A stretch of DNA of 64,000 nt from Scleromatobacter sp039920745 (GCA_039920745.1 JBDSDD010000075.1:62001-126000); one strand, 5' to 3'. Shown: positions 34,351 to 42,810, counted from the first letter of the stretch. Numbers and translations: made by a program. Notes: generated from the letters alone by a model not told the origin.

Positions 34351-35331
34351 ATGCCGATTGCCGCCCGCATTGTCCTGTTGTCAGCCGCTTGCCTGCTTGT
34401 CGTGTCGGCCGCGGGCGCGGCGCCATCCTCCGAGCGCGAACTGGAGGCACCCGGGCCCGTCGGGCCACTGAAGGGCAGCCTGGTCATGCCGACGGCGGCG
34501 CCGAGCGCGGCCGTCCTCATCATCCCGGGCTCCGGCCCGACCGACCGCAACGGCAACAGCCCGGTGGGCGTCAAGGCATCGACCTATCGGCTGCTGGCCG
34601 AGGGGCTCGCGGCAAAGGGGATCGCGACGTTGCGAGTCGACAAGCGCGGCATGTTCGGCAGCGCGGCCGCGGTGAAGGATCCCAACTCGGCGACGTTCGC
34701 CAGCTACGGCGAGGACGTGAAGGCGTGGGTGTCCGTGCTGCGCAAGGCGACGGGCGTGCCCTGCGTGTGGGTGCTGGGGCACAGCGAGGGCGGCCTGGTG
34801 GCGCTGACGTCGGCCAAGGACGTGCCGGACGAATGTGGCCTGTTGCTGGTGTCGGCTCCCGGCAGGCGCATGGCCGACATCCTGCGCACCCAGCTCAAGG
34901 AAAACCCCGCCAACGAACCCTTGCTGGTGCACGCGCTGCCGGCCATCGCAGCGCTGGAGCAGGGTCGCCACGTGGAAACCCAGGGCATGCCGCCGGCGCT
35001 CATGGGCCTGTTCCGTCCGGCCGTTCAGGATTTCCTGATCAGCATGCTCTCTCTCGACCCGCCTCGTCTTGTCGCGGGCGTCGACAAGCCCGTGCTGATC
35101 CTGCAGGGCCAACGCGACATCCAGGTCACCGAGGCCGATGCGCGCCTGCTCAAGCAAGGCGATCCGCGCGCGACGCTGGTGCTGCTGCCAGCGGTCAACC
35201 ACGTGCTCAAGACGGTGCCCTCGGACGACCGCCAGGCCAACCTCGCGACCTACGCCGATCCGGCGCTGCCGCTCGCGCCTGGCGTGGTCGACGCCATCGC
35301 CGACTTCATCGCCAAGCACAAGGCAGGGTAG
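34351..35331 (+). CDS. Exported alpha/beta hydrolase
   Basis: A 326-residue hydrolase with an N-terminal signal peptide (ARIVLLSAACLLVVSAAGAA). The nucleophile elbow GHSEGG carries the Ser, preceded by IIPGSGPTDRNGNSPVG (oxyanion region) and VDKRGMFGS. Later QGQRDIQV and VNHVLK give the likely Asp and His of the triad. The layout is that of DUF/YuxL-like serine hydrolases that act as esterases or acyl hydrolases; the substrate is unknown. The gene is alone, with amiC convergent downstream. Confidence 0.88.
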   Translation: MPIAARIVLLSAACLLVVSAAGAAPSSERELEAPGPVGPLKGSLVMPTAAPSAAVLIIPGSGPTDRNGNSPVGVKASTYRLLAEGLAAKGIATLRVDKRGMFGSAAAVKDPNSATFASYGEDVKAWVSVLRKATGVPCVWVLGHSEGGLVALTSAKDVPDECGLLLVSAPGRRMADILRTQLKENPANEPLLVHALPAIAALEQGRHVETQGMPPALMGLFRPAVQDFLISMLSLDPPRLVAGVDKPVLILQGQRDIQVTEADARLLKQGDPRATLVLLPAVNHVLKTVPSDDRQANLATYADPALPLAPGVVDAIADFIAKHKAG

Positions 35332-35390
35332 TTCGCGGACTCGCTCGCCGGCCCGCGCCGCACGCGGGTGGGTGTCGTCCGGCGTCCAGC

Positions 35391-36815
35391 CTACAGGTCG
35401 CGATGCCGCGCGATCGGCGGGTTCTTGGCGAAGTAGCGGTCGATGCCGGTGAAAAGCGCCTCGACCAGTTGGTGCCGGTAGTCGGGGTCGCGCAGCTTGT
35501 CCTCTTCCTGCGGGTTCGAGATGAACGCCGTCTCGACCAGGATCGAGGGAATCGCCGGCGCCTTCAGCACCGCGAAGCTGGCCTGCTCGACCTGGCCGCG
35601 GTGCAGCCGGCCGACCTTGCCCATGCGCGACAGCACCTCGCCGCCGAGGCGGATGCTGTCCTTGATCTGGGCGGTGGTGCTCATGTCGAGCAGCGCGCGC
35701 ATCACCTGGGCGTCCTTGACCTTCACGCTGACCCCGCCGACGGAGTCGGACGCGTTCTCGCGGTTGGCCATCCAGCGCGCCGCGGCGCTCGACGCGCCGC
35801 CCTGGCTCAGTGCGAACACCGACGCGCCGCGCGCCTCGGGCGTGAAGAACGCATCGGCGTGGATCGAGACGAACAGGTCGGCCTGCACGCGCTCGGCCTT
35901 CTTCACGCGCTCGCCGAGCGGCACGAAGAAGTCGGAGTCGCGCGTCATCAGCACGCGCACGCCGGCCTTCGCGTTCAGGCGTTCGCGCAACTGGAGCGCG
36001 ATGGCCAGGACGACGTCCTTCTCCTTCAGGCCGGTGGGCCCGATCGCGCCGGGATCCTCGCCACCGTGGCCGGGATCGATCGCGATGACCAGCAGGCGAT
36101 CGACCTTGTGCTTTTCCTCGGGCGTCAACGGGCGGGCGTTGAAGGGGGCCTGGATCTCCATCGCGGAGGTGTCGATGCCGCCACTGCCGCGCATCGCCGC
36201 CGTGCCGGCGTCCGCCACGCGCGGGGCCGCGTTGGCGACGGGGGCGGGCAGGCCGGTGATCGTGGTGCTCGGCGCCACCGGGGCGCTGGCGCCCGCCGGA
36301 ATCTTGCCGATGAACTCGCCGAGCGCGTCCTGCACCGCTTGCGCCGCCTGCTGTTCGGCCCGCTCCTTGCCGCTGAGCAGCGCGAGCAACGGATCCTGGG
36401 CCTTGAGCGGGAAGAGGTCGAACACGAGTCGGTGCTGGTACGCGGCCACCGGTGCCAGCATGAACTGCTGCGGCGCCACGCCTTGCTTCAGGTCGAGCAC
36501 CAGGCGCACGACGCGCGGCTGGTTCTGGCCGACGCGCACGCCGGCGATGAACGGGTCGTCGGAGCGCACCTTGCCGACCATGTCGCGCAGCGCGGGGCTG
36601 AGCTCGAGGTTGTCGATGTCGACGACCAGGCGGTACGGGTTGTCGGCGACGAAGTTGCGAGCCACCAGCGGCTGGTCGGACTCGATGGTGACGCGCGTGT
36701 AGTCGGCCGCGGGCCAGATGCGGACGGCGACGATGCTGGCGCCATACAAGAGGTCGGTGGCGCCCAGGCACAGCACGAGGCTGCCACCGCGCATCAACAC
36801 GTCTCTTCGCTTCAT
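35391..36815 (-). CDS. amiC: N-acetylmuramoyl-L-alanine amidase, AmiC type
   Basis: A 474-residue periplasmic zinc amidase that cleaves the amide bond between MurNAc and the stem peptide during cell separation. The N-terminus KRRDVLMRGGSLVLCLGATD looks like a Tat signal, as in E. coli AmiC. An AMIN domain (residues 40-150) targets the septum, a Pro/Ala-rich linker follows, and the Amidase_3 domain begins at DRLLVIAIDPGHGGEDPGA, with SIHADAF and a late ETAFISNPQEE providing the other metal and catalytic residues. Its ATG overlaps the stop of tsaE by four bases (ATGA), so it is coupled to tsaE. Confidence 0.93.
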   Translation of the reverse strand: MKRRDVLMRGGSLVLCLGATDLLYGASIVAVRIWPAADYTRVTIESDQPLVARNFVADNPYRLVVDIDNLELSPALRDMVGKVRSDDPFIAGVRVGQNQPRVVRLVLDLKQGVAPQQFMLAPVAAYQHRLVFDLFPLKAQDPLLALLSGKERAEQQAAQAVQDALGEFIGKIPAGASAPVAPSTTITGLPAPVANAAPRVADAGTAAMRGSGGIDTSAMEIQAPFNARPLTPEEKHKVDRLLVIAIDPGHGGEDPGAIGPTGLKEKDVVLAIALQLRERLNAKAGVRVLMTRDSDFFVPLGERVKKAERVQADLFVSIHADAFFTPEARGASVFALSQGGASSAAARWMANRENASDSVGGVSVKVKDAQVMRALLDMSTTAQIKDSIRLGGEVLSRMGKVGRLHRGQVEQASFAVLKAPAIPSILVETAFISNPQEEDKLRDPDYRHQLVEALFTGIDRYFAKNPPIARHRDL

Positions 36816-37318
36816 GAACGAAGATTGTCGAGCAATTGCAGCCCGATGGGTGTCATTGCGTCGAATCGGACGCCTCGAATCGTGTCGTCGTGTGGCGTGA
36901 GCGTCACGCGCAGGTCGGGCACGGGCAGCAGCGGCTCGGCCTTCTCGGCCCATTCGACCAGCTTCAGCCCGGCCGCGCCAAACAGGTCTCGCAGGCCCGC
37001 GTCCTCCCATTCCTGCGGGTCGTCGAAGCGGTAGAAGTCGAAGTGCGAGATGGGCAGGTGGTCGAGCTCGTAGGTCTCGACGATGGCGTAGGTCGGGCTC
37101 TTGATGCGGCCTTCGACGCCCAGCGCGTGCAGCAGGTGGCGCACGAACGTGGTCTTGCCCGCGCCCAGCGGCCCCTCGAGCTCGACGAAGGCGTCGCGCA
37201 GCGCTGCGGCACGGCGAAAGCCCAGCGCGAGTCGGCCCGCATCACGCGCGCACGCGAGCTCGTCGGCCCAGGTAGCCTGCGATGTTCCTAGAATCGGCGG
37301 ATGTTGCAACTGCGTCAT
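36812..37318 (-). CDS. tsaE: tRNA threonylcarbamoyladenosine biosynthesis ATPase TsaE
   Basis: A 168-residue P-loop ATPase that partners TsaB and TsaD in making t6A37 in tRNA. It shows GPLGAGKTTFVRHLLHALGV, SPTYAIVETYEL, HFDFYRFDDPQEWEDAGL and LVEWAEKAEPLLP, which are the TsaE blocks. The gene ends inside the start of amiC (ATGA). Its start codon at 37318 lies within the first codons of the divergent queG gene, so the 5' ends of the two genes overlap by 18 bases if both annotated starts are correct. Confidence 0.93.
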   Translation of the reverse strand: MTQLQHPPILGTSQATWADELACARDAGRLALGFRRAAALRDAFVELEGPLGAGKTTFVRHLLHALGVEGRIKSPTYAIVETYELDHLPISHFDFYRFDDPQEWEDAGLRDLFGAAGLKLVEWAEKAEPLLPVPDLRVTLTPHDDTIRGVRFDAMTPIGLQLLDNLRS

Positions 37319-38425
37319 GACGTCGGGGACGACCCCCAGGGCTTCGCTCTCTTGCAGCGCCTCGAGGGATGGGCGCGCGAACTCGGATTCTCACAGATCG
37401 GCGTCGCCGAGGTCGATCTGGGCGATGCCGAGGCCGGCCTGCGCGCATGGCTGGCGGCCGGCTTCCACGGCAGCATGGACTACATGGCGTTGCACGGCAT
37501 GTTGCGCGCGCGTCCGGCCGAACTGCGTCCGGGCGCGCTGCGCATCATCACGGCCCGCATGGACTACCTGCCCGAGAGCCGGGGCGACGACTGGCAGCGG
37601 CAGGAGGAGGCGCGCCTGGCGCGGCCCGGGGAGGCCGTCATCTCGATGTATGCCCGCGGCCGCGACTATCACAAGGTCCTGCGCAATCGCCTGCAGAAGC
37701 TCGCCGACCGGCTTGCCGACGAGATCGGCCCGCTGGGCCATCGCTGCTTCACCGATTCGGCGCCGGTGCTGGAGGTGGAGCTCGCCACGCGGTCAGGATT
37801 GGGCTGGCGCGGCAAGCACACGCTGGCGCTCGCGCGTGACGCGGGGTCGATGTTCTTTCTCGGCGAGATCTTCGTCGACATCGCGCTGCCGCTGACCGCT
37901 GCGGCCGAGCCGCATTGCGGGCGCTGCACCGCCTGCATCGACGTGTGCCCGACACAGGCCATCGTCGCCCCCGAGCGACTGGATGCGCGCCGCTGCATCT
38001 CCTACCTGACGATCGAGACTGACGACCCCATTCCCCTGGAGTTCCGCCGCGCGATCGGCAACCGCATCTACGGCTGCGACGATTGCCAGGTCGTCTGCCC
38101 GTGGAACAAGTTCGCGCGCCGCAGCCCTTTACCGGACTTTGCAGAACGCGACGATCTTGCCGATCCGCCGTTGCTGGCGCTGTGGGCCTGGAGCGAGGAC
38201 GAGTTCCTGCGCCGCACCGAAGGCTCGCCCATTCGCCGCATCGGCCATGGGCGTTGGCAGCGCAACATCGCCGTCGCGCTCGGCAACGCGCTGCATGCGG
38301 GCGAACCGCGCGAGCCGATCGAAGCCGCCTTGCGCGCGCGCCTCGCGAGCGCCGGACCGTTGTTGGCGGAGCACATACAGTGGGCCCTGTCGTCCGCGCC
38401 GGACGCTGGCGCGTTGAACGATTGA
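37301..38425 (+). CDS. queG: Epoxyqueuosine reductase
   Basis: A 374-residue cobalamin-dependent iron-sulfur enzyme catalysing the last step of queuosine synthesis in tRNA. Conserved blocks include YMALHG, SMYARGRDYHKVLRNRLQ, and the cluster ligands CGRCTACIDVCPTQAI and CDDCQVVCPWNKFA for two [4Fe-4S] clusters. ATG 37301 follows TAGAAT by 9 bases; an in-frame TTG at 37352 is a possible later start. It is divergent from tsaE, and its start region overlaps that of tsaE. Confidence 0.94.
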   Translation: MLQLRHDVGDDPQGFALLQRLEGWARELGFSQIGVAEVDLGDAEAGLRAWLAAGFHGSMDYMALHGMLRARPAELRPGALRIITARMDYLPESRGDDWQRQEEARLARPGEAVISMYARGRDYHKVLRNRLQKLADRLADEIGPLGHRCFTDSAPVLEVELATRSGLGWRGKHTLALARDAGSMFFLGEIFVDIALPLTAAAEPHCGRCTACIDVCPTQAIVAPERLDARRCISYLTIETDDPIPLEFRRAIGNRIYGCDDCQVVCPWNKFARRSPLPDFAERDDLADPPLLALWAWSEDEFLRRTEGSPIRRIGHGRWQRNIAVALGNALHAGEPREPIEAALRARLASAGPLLAEHIQWALSSAPDAGALND

Positions 38426-38459
38426 GGCGTCACCTGCGATGCCGCCGAAGGAGAAACGA

Positions 38460-39113
38460 ATGCTTCACGACATCGGGCGCACCCCGGCCCGCCGCCTGCT
38501 GGCCGGTGCCCGCGCCCTGGGCCAGGGCCTGCTTGGCATGGCCCTGATCGCACTGGCCGCGCTCGTCTTCATCCCCAGCGCGCACGCCGCCGCGCCGATC
38601 ACGCTGGAAGACCAGACCTTCCCTGGCGTCGCCAGCGTCGCCGGCACGCCGCTGCAGCTCAATGGCGTGGGCCTGCGCGCCGCGTTCATCTACAAGGTCT
38701 ACCTCGCCGGCCTCTACCTGCCCACCAAGGCGGTCAGCGGCCCCGCGGTGTTCGCCCAAGCCGGCGCCAAGCGCGTGCAGGTGCGCATGCTGATGAACGG
38801 CCCGTCCGACGAGTTCGCCAAGGCCTTCACCGGTGGCATCACCAAGCGCACGCCGGCCGACCAGGTCGCGACGATGCGCGATCGCATCGACGCCTTCGAC
38901 CGCACCCTGCGCAGCATCGGCAACGTCAGGAAGGGCGACATCGTCAACCTCGACTACGCGCCCGGCGTCGGCCTCACGATGAGCGTCAACGGCAAGGCCT
39001 ATGGCGCGCCGGTGCCGGGCGCGGATCTCTACGCCGCGCTGCTCAACATCTTTGTCGGCGAGCGCCCGGTCGACCCGAAGATGAAGGCCGGCATGCTGGG
39101 CACGGCGAGCTGA
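38460..39113 (+). CDS. Chalcone isomerase-like exported protein
   Basis: A 217-residue protein with an N-terminal signal (LIALAALVFIPSAHA) and a chalcone-isomerase-like fold: LQLNGVGLRAAFIYKVYLAG followed by LYLPTK, then KRVQVRMLMN and IDAFDRTLRSIGNVRKGDIV, ending with FVGERPVDPKMKAGMLG. Bacterial members are periplasmic, of unknown function, and do not act in flavonoid synthesis. The ATG at 38460 is preferred over an upstream frame start at 38439 because AAGGAG sits 6 bases before it. The gene ends directly against the xerD start. Confidence 0.9.
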   Translation: MLHDIGRTPARRLLAGARALGQGLLGMALIALAALVFIPSAHAAAPITLEDQTFPGVASVAGTPLQLNGVGLRAAFIYKVYLAGLYLPTKAVSGPAVFAQAGAKRVQVRMLMNGPSDEFAKAFTGGITKRTPADQVATMRDRIDAFDRTLRSIGNVRKGDIVNLDYAPGVGLTMSVNGKAYGAPVPGADLYAALLNIFVGERPVDPKMKAGMLGTAS

Positions 39114-40082
39114 TTGGTCGACTTCAAGAAGCCTGCGAAACCGCGTGCCGCGAAGGCTGCGGCAGAGCCCGTGAAGCCGTCGGCGGCGTTGCTCCGCAGC
39201 CAGGCCGTGATCGACCGCTTCCTCGACGGCCTGTGGCTGGAGGACGGCCTCGCCAAGAACTCGCTCGCCGCCTATCGACGCGACCTCACGCTGTTTGCCG
39301 CCTGGCTGGCCGACGCCGAGGCACGCGATCTGGCGCAGGCGCGTGCGAGCGATGTGCAGGCGTACATGCTGGCGCGTCACGCGAGCAGCAAGGCGACCAG
39401 CGCGAACCGGCGCCTGGCCGTGTTCCGGCGCTTTTTCCGCTGGGGGCTGCGCGAGCGGCTGGTCAGCGAGGATCCGACCTTGCGACTGCGGCCCGCGCGC
39501 CAGGCCATGCGCGTGCCCAAGACGCTCAGCGAGGCGCAGGTCGACGCGCTGCTGGCGGCGCCGCTTGTCGAGGCGCCGCTGGGCGCGCGCGACCGCGCGA
39601 TGCTGGAGTTGATGTACGCGAGCGGGTTGCGCGTCAGCGAACTGGTGGAGCTCAAGCTGGTGAACCTGAGCCTGGCCGACGGTGTCGTGCGCGTGATGGG
39701 CAAGGGCTCGAAGGAGCGCCTGGTGCCGTTCGGCGACGAGGCGCGGCGCTGGCTGGAATCGTGGCTGCAGACGGCCCGGCCCGCGCTGCTCGACGGGCGT
39801 CGCAGCGACGCGCTGTTCGTCACCGTGCGCGCGGCCGCGATGTCACGCCAGATGTTCTGGAACCTGGTCAAGAAGTACGCGTTGGCCGCGGGCATCCGCC
39901 TGGCGATCTCGCCGCACACGCTGCGCCACGCGTTCGCGACGCACCTGCTCAATCACGGCGCCGACCTGCGCGCCGTGCAACTGCTGCTGGGGCACGCGGA
40001 CATCTCCACGACGACGATCTACACCCACGTCGCGCGGGAGCGCTTGCGCCAGCTGCACGCCAAGCACCATCCGCGCGGTTGA
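39114..40082 (+). CDS. xerD: Site-specific tyrosine recombinase XerD
   Basis: A 322-residue recombinase that resolves chromosome dimers at dif together with XerC. The N-terminal SAM-like domain (DGLAKNSLAAYRRDLTLFA) is followed by the catalytic domain with the Arg in ASGLRVSELVELK, the Lys in KGSKERLVP, HTLRHAFATHLLNHGADL with His and Arg, and LLGHADISTTTIYTH with the final His and the Tyr nucleophile. The start appears to be TTG at 39114, directly after the stop codon of the previous gene. XerD is favoured over XerC by sequence feel only. Confidence 0.9.
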   Translation: MVDFKKPAKPRAAKAAAEPVKPSAALLRSQAVIDRFLDGLWLEDGLAKNSLAAYRRDLTLFAAWLADAEARDLAQARASDVQAYMLARHASSKATSANRRLAVFRRFFRWGLRERLVSEDPTLRLRPARQAMRVPKTLSEAQVDALLAAPLVEAPLGARDRAMLELMYASGLRVSELVELKLVNLSLADGVVRVMGKGSKERLVPFGDEARRWLESWLQTARPALLDGRRSDALFVTVRAAAMSRQMFWNLVKKYALAAGIRLAISPHTLRHAFATHLLNHGADLRAVQLLLGHADISTTTIYTHVARERLRQLHAKHHPRG

Positions 40083-40095
40083 ATCCGCCAGTGCG

Positions 40096-40587
40096 TCAGT
40101 GGTGCTGCCACACCCACAGCGTCGTGCCGCGGGCGTCGAAGTTGGTCATCGTGAACGTGCCGAACGAGGCGCCGCCGCTGTTGAACTGCAGGCCGGTGGA
40201 CGTGCGCAGCACGTCCGATAGCGTGAACGTGAACGACACCGGCTTCGCGTCAACGATGGTCTGCGCCACCGGCTCGCCGTGGTAGTCCGGCATCGAGTCC
40301 AGCGACAGGCCCGCGCTCTCGAGCGAGGCGGCGAACTCGGTGGGCGTCAGCAGCGTTGCGCCGGTGCTGCTGGAAAACGCGAGCGCCAGGCCGCTGGCGA
40401 ACGGGTTCTGGCCGCTCGACGCGCCCTGCAGGCCCGCAAGGATCGTGCCGTCGGCGCCGCGCACGGCACTCATCTCGGCGTCGTCCAGGGGCTTGGGCGT
40501 CGCGTTCGCGAACGGGTTCAACATCCCCGCGAACACCAGCGTGCAGGCGATTCGCAGGGCCTTGGAGGGGAGGGATCGGCAATGCAT
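40096..40587 (-). CDS. Exported hypothetical protein with LDDAEMSAVRG motif
   Basis: A 163-residue secreted protein. A signal peptide (ALRIACTLVFAGMLNPFANA) is followed at once by PKPLDDAEMSAVRGADGTIL. The motif LxDxEMxxVxG resembles the segment seen after the signal peptide in several small exported proteins, and also double-glycine leader sequences. The rest is Ser/Thr/Ala-rich with alternating strands (VSFTFTLSDVLRTSTGLQFN), compatible with a beta-rich extracellular protein. Function unknown. ATG 40587 has AAGGAAG 7 bases upstream, and a small palindrome lies just before it. Confidence 0.7.
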   Translation of the reverse strand: MHCRSLPSKALRIACTLVFAGMLNPFANATPKPLDDAEMSAVRGADGTILAGLQGASSGQNPFASGLALAFSSSTGATLLTPTEFAASLESAGLSLDSMPDYHGEPVAQTIVDAKPVSFTFTLSDVLRTSTGLQFNSGGASFGTFTMTNFDARGTTLWVWQHH

Positions 40588-40603
40588 CGGACACTTCCTT
40601 TTT

Positions 40604-40616
40604 TTGGAAGTTCCAA
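40604..40616. promoter_or_regulatory. TTGGAA-G-TTCCAA palindrome upstream of the exported protein gene
   Basis: A 13-base sequence with perfect 6-base arms lies 17 bases upstream of the start codon of the exported hypothetical gene, next to its ribosome site. It could be an operator or an mRNA leader hairpin that hides the ribosome site. There is no other evidence. Confidence 0.3.
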
Positions 40617-40649
40617 TGTGCCGATCGCAGGATTTGTCGATGGGTGGAT

Positions 40650-40704
40650 GAGGGGCTGCGCGCCCCTCGTTCACTCGCTCAAGTTGGTCGGCCGGCTGCC
40701 GACC
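40650..40704. repeat. Two adjacent hairpins downstream of the SDR gene
   Basis: GAGGGGC (40650-40656) pairs with GCCCCTC (40662-40668), and GGTCGGC (40686-40692) pairs with GCCGACC (40698-40704). Both lie just past the stop of the leftward SDR gene and before the start of the next leftward gene. Neither has a T-run, so termination is possible but not shown. Confidence 0.35.
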
Positions 40705-40714
40705 CGAGGGACGC

Positions 40715-41476
40715 TCAGGCGGTGATGCCGCCGTCGACCGACAGCGACTGGCCGGTGACGTACGAGGCCTTGTCGGACGCCGTGAAGACGATCAGGTTGG
40801 CCACTTCGTCCGGACGTCCGAGGCGCTTGGCCGGCACCTGGTCGGTGAGCCAGGCCTTGCCGTCGGCGCCGCCGGTGAAGCGGTCCAGCATGTCGGTCTG
40901 GATAGGGCCCGGGGCCACGGCGTTGATGCGGATGCCGGTCGTCGCGAATTCGAGTGCCGCGGAACGAGTGAGGCCTTCGACCGCGAACTTGCTGGCGACA
41001 TAGACCGATGCGCCTGCCGCGCCGATCTTGCCGTAGGCCGACGACACGTTGACGATGCTGCCGCTGCCTTGCGCCTGCATCACGCGCAACTGGTGCTTCA
41101 TGCTCAGCAGGACGCCCAGCACGTTGGTATCGAAGACCGCGGCGTAGCTTTCGGGCGTCTGGTCGACGACCGGGCCTGGCGTGCCTTCGGTGCCGGCGTT
41201 GTTGACGGCGGCGTCGAGGCGGCCGAAGCGTTCGACGGTCTGGTCGACGAGGCTGCGCACCTCGCCGTCGTGGCGCACGTCGGCGCGCAGGAACACGGCT
41301 TCGGCGCCGAGCCCGCGCAGTTCGGCGGCGAGCGCGTCGCCGGCGTCCTGGTTGCGGCCCGAGACGACGACGCGTGCGCCGTCACGCGCGAATGCGAGCG
41401 CCGTCGCGCGGCCGATGCCGGCGAGGGCGCCGGTGATGAGGACGACAGGGGAGGTCTTGCTGGCGGTTGCGGTCAT
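40715..41476 (-). CDS. Short-chain dehydrogenase/reductase
   Basis: A 253-residue NAD(P)-dependent classical SDR. It shows the cofactor motif TGALAGIG, NNAGTEG, SSAYGKIG with the catalytic Ser, YVASK with Tyr and Lys, and the C-terminal GQSLSVDGGITA. Such enzymes oxidise or reduce alcohol and keto groups; the substrate cannot be read from the sequence. It lies downstream of, and in the same direction as, a TetR-type regulator gene. An inverted repeat lies 30 bases upstream of its ATG. Together these suggest an inducible gene controlled by a TetR-type regulator. Confidence 0.92.
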   Translation of the reverse strand: MTATASKTSPVVLITGALAGIGRATALAFARDGARVVVSGRNQDAGDALAAELRGLGAEAVFLRADVRHDGEVRSLVDQTVERFGRLDAAVNNAGTEGTPGPVVDQTPESYAAVFDTNVLGVLLSMKHQLRVMQAQGSGSIVNVSSAYGKIGAAGASVYVASKFAVEGLTRSAALEFATTGIRINAVAPGPIQTDMLDRFTGGADGKAWLTDQVPAKRLGRPDEVANLIVFTASDKASYVTGQSLSVDGGITA

Positions 41477-41505
41477 GGTGATTCCAGGTGGTGAGAAGAG
41501 GAGAA

Positions 41506-41521
41506 CGTACAAATATGTACG
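41506..41521. promoter_or_regulatory. Operator-like inverted repeat upstream of the SDR gene
   Basis: CGTACA (41506-41511) and TGTACG (41516-41521) are perfect inverted arms separated by four bases, in an AT-rich patch 30 bases upstream of the SDR start codon. Length and symmetry fit an operator. The sequence differs from the inverted repeat in front of the nearby TetR gene, so a second regulator cannot be excluded. Confidence 0.5.
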
Positions 41522-41663
41522 AACGTATTAGATGAATTCAAGTGACAACAGTGAAATTGGGGCGAGCCGACTTCCTGGCGGTAAGCGGCCAGCACGGCCG
41601 ACTGCGTTTTTGAGCGTCAAACGATCAGGACACTTGTGCGCAATCGCCCCAGCGGCAGGCCTG

Positions 41664-42272
41664 TCAGGGAGCCGGCTCGGCCTGGCCGATGCGCTTGAGC
41701 ACGCTGGCGAACAGCACTTCCTTGAAGCGCTCAACGGCCACCGGGCTGCGCTGCGCCTTGGCCAGCAGCATCGCGCCCTGCAGCGAGGCCAGGATGAAGG
41801 CGGCCACTTCCTCGCAGTCGGTGGACGGTGCGATCTCGCCGGCCTTGACCGCGGCGCGCAGGCAGTAGGCGAGGGCGGACTGGACGGCGGCGAAGGCCTC
41901 GACCACGCGCAGGCGGATCGCGTCGCCGCAGTCGTTGGACTCCGCGGTGAAGTTGCCGAACAGGCAGCCGTTCTTCATGCTGTCCTGGTTGAGCTTGTCC
42001 TTGCCATTGTCGATGTAGGCCCGCAGGCGCTGCAACGGCGGCAGTTCGTCGTTGCGCAGCGTCTGGCGCATCAACTCGCTCGCGCCTTCGTAGTAGAGGC
42101 CGATCACCTCCAGGCCGAAGGCTTCCTTCGATGCGAAGTGGTTGGTGAACGAGCCTTGCGGAACCCCCGCGGCCTGCACGATGTCGCGCACGCTGGCGCC
42201 CCCGAACCCACGCTCGTGGACGACCTGCATGCCCACATGCAGCAGCTTTTCGCGGTGGGAGGGCTTGGGCAT
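41664..42272 (-). CDS. TetR/AcrR family transcriptional regulator
   Basis: A 202-residue repressor. The N-terminal helix-turn-helix region reads KLLHVGMQVVHERGFGGASV, then RDIVQAAGVPQGSFTNHFAS, typical of the family, in the subgroup that has SFTNHF where others have SFYxHF. The C-terminal half contains a ligand-pocket domain with GCLFGNFTAE. It is likely to control itself and perhaps the downstream SDR gene. The ATG at 42272 is chosen over an in-frame GTG at 42287; the GTG lies within the inverted repeat directly upstream. Confidence 0.9.
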   Translation of the reverse strand: MPKPSHREKLLHVGMQVVHERGFGGASVRDIVQAAGVPQGSFTNHFASKEAFGLEVIGLYYEGASELMRQTLRNDELPPLQRLRAYIDNGKDKLNQDSMKNGCLFGNFTAESNDCGDAIRLRVVEAFAAVQSALAYCLRAAVKAGEIAPSTDCEEVAAFILASLQGAMLLAKAQRSPVAVERFKEVLFASVLKRIGQAEPAP

Positions 42273-42299
42273 GGACGAATAATACACTCGTCCTTATTC
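42273..42299. promoter_or_regulatory. TetR operator candidate overlapping its own promoter
   Basis: GGACGA (42273-42278) pairs with TCGTCC (42288-42293), and an overlapping pair GAATAA (42277-42282) and TTATTC (42294-42299) extends the symmetry. The site touches the TetR start codon. On the minus strand it contains TATTAT, a plausible -10 element. The layout suggests autorepression and a very short leader. Confidence 0.5.
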
Positions 42300-42318
42300 T
42301 GGATCAAGCGGGCACGCT

Positions 42319-42810
42319 TCAACCGTCGCAAGGCATCGGCCCGGCCGGCTTGATCTCCTCCAGGCAGATCATCGAGCGCACATTGGCCACGCCCGGCACC
42401 TGCATCAGCCGGTCGGTGAGGAAGTGGGACAGGGCCTTCAGATCCTGCGCGACGACCTTGAGCAGGTAGTCGCAGTCGCCCGACACGATGTGGCACTCGA
42501 GCACTTGCGGGAAGTCGCGCAGTTGGGCCTCGATCTCGCGCACCTGGCCGAACGCGTTGCCGACGATGTTGAGGCTGACGTAGGCGGTGACGCCCAGCCC
42601 GACCGCCGCCGCCTCGACGCTGGCACGGTAGCCGCGGATCACGCCGCGCTCCTCCAGCGCCCGCACGCGGCGGAAGCATTGCGGGGCCGAGAGGTGGATG
42701 ATGGCGGCGAGCTCCACGTTAGACATTCGCCCCGAAACCTGCAGGTTCTCAAGAATCTTTCGGTCGATGGCATCCAGGGGGATCGAAGCTGTGCTCACGC
42801 TGTTTTCCAC
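42319..42810 (-). CDS. Lrp/AsnC family transcriptional regulator
   Basis: A 163-residue regulator with the Lrp plan: helix-turn-helix (DAIDRKILENLQVSGRMSNV then ELAAIIHLSAPQCFRRVRAL) and a C-terminal effector (RAM) domain with CHIVSGDCDYLLKVVAQDL. Members respond to amino acids and control amino-acid transport and metabolism. A polar amino-acid ABC transporter lies 0.9 kb away, which is a natural candidate target, but nothing in the sequence proves this. The start is GTG 42810 (MENSVSTASIPLD). It is divergent from the MarC gene. Confidence 0.93.
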   Translation of the reverse strand: MENSVSTASIPLDAIDRKILENLQVSGRMSNVELAAIIHLSAPQCFRRVRALEERGVIRGYRASVEAAAVGLGVTAYVSLNIVGNAFGQVREIEAQLRDFPQVLECHIVSGDCDYLLKVVAQDLKALSHFLTDRLMQVPGVANVRSMICLEEIKPAGPMPCDG

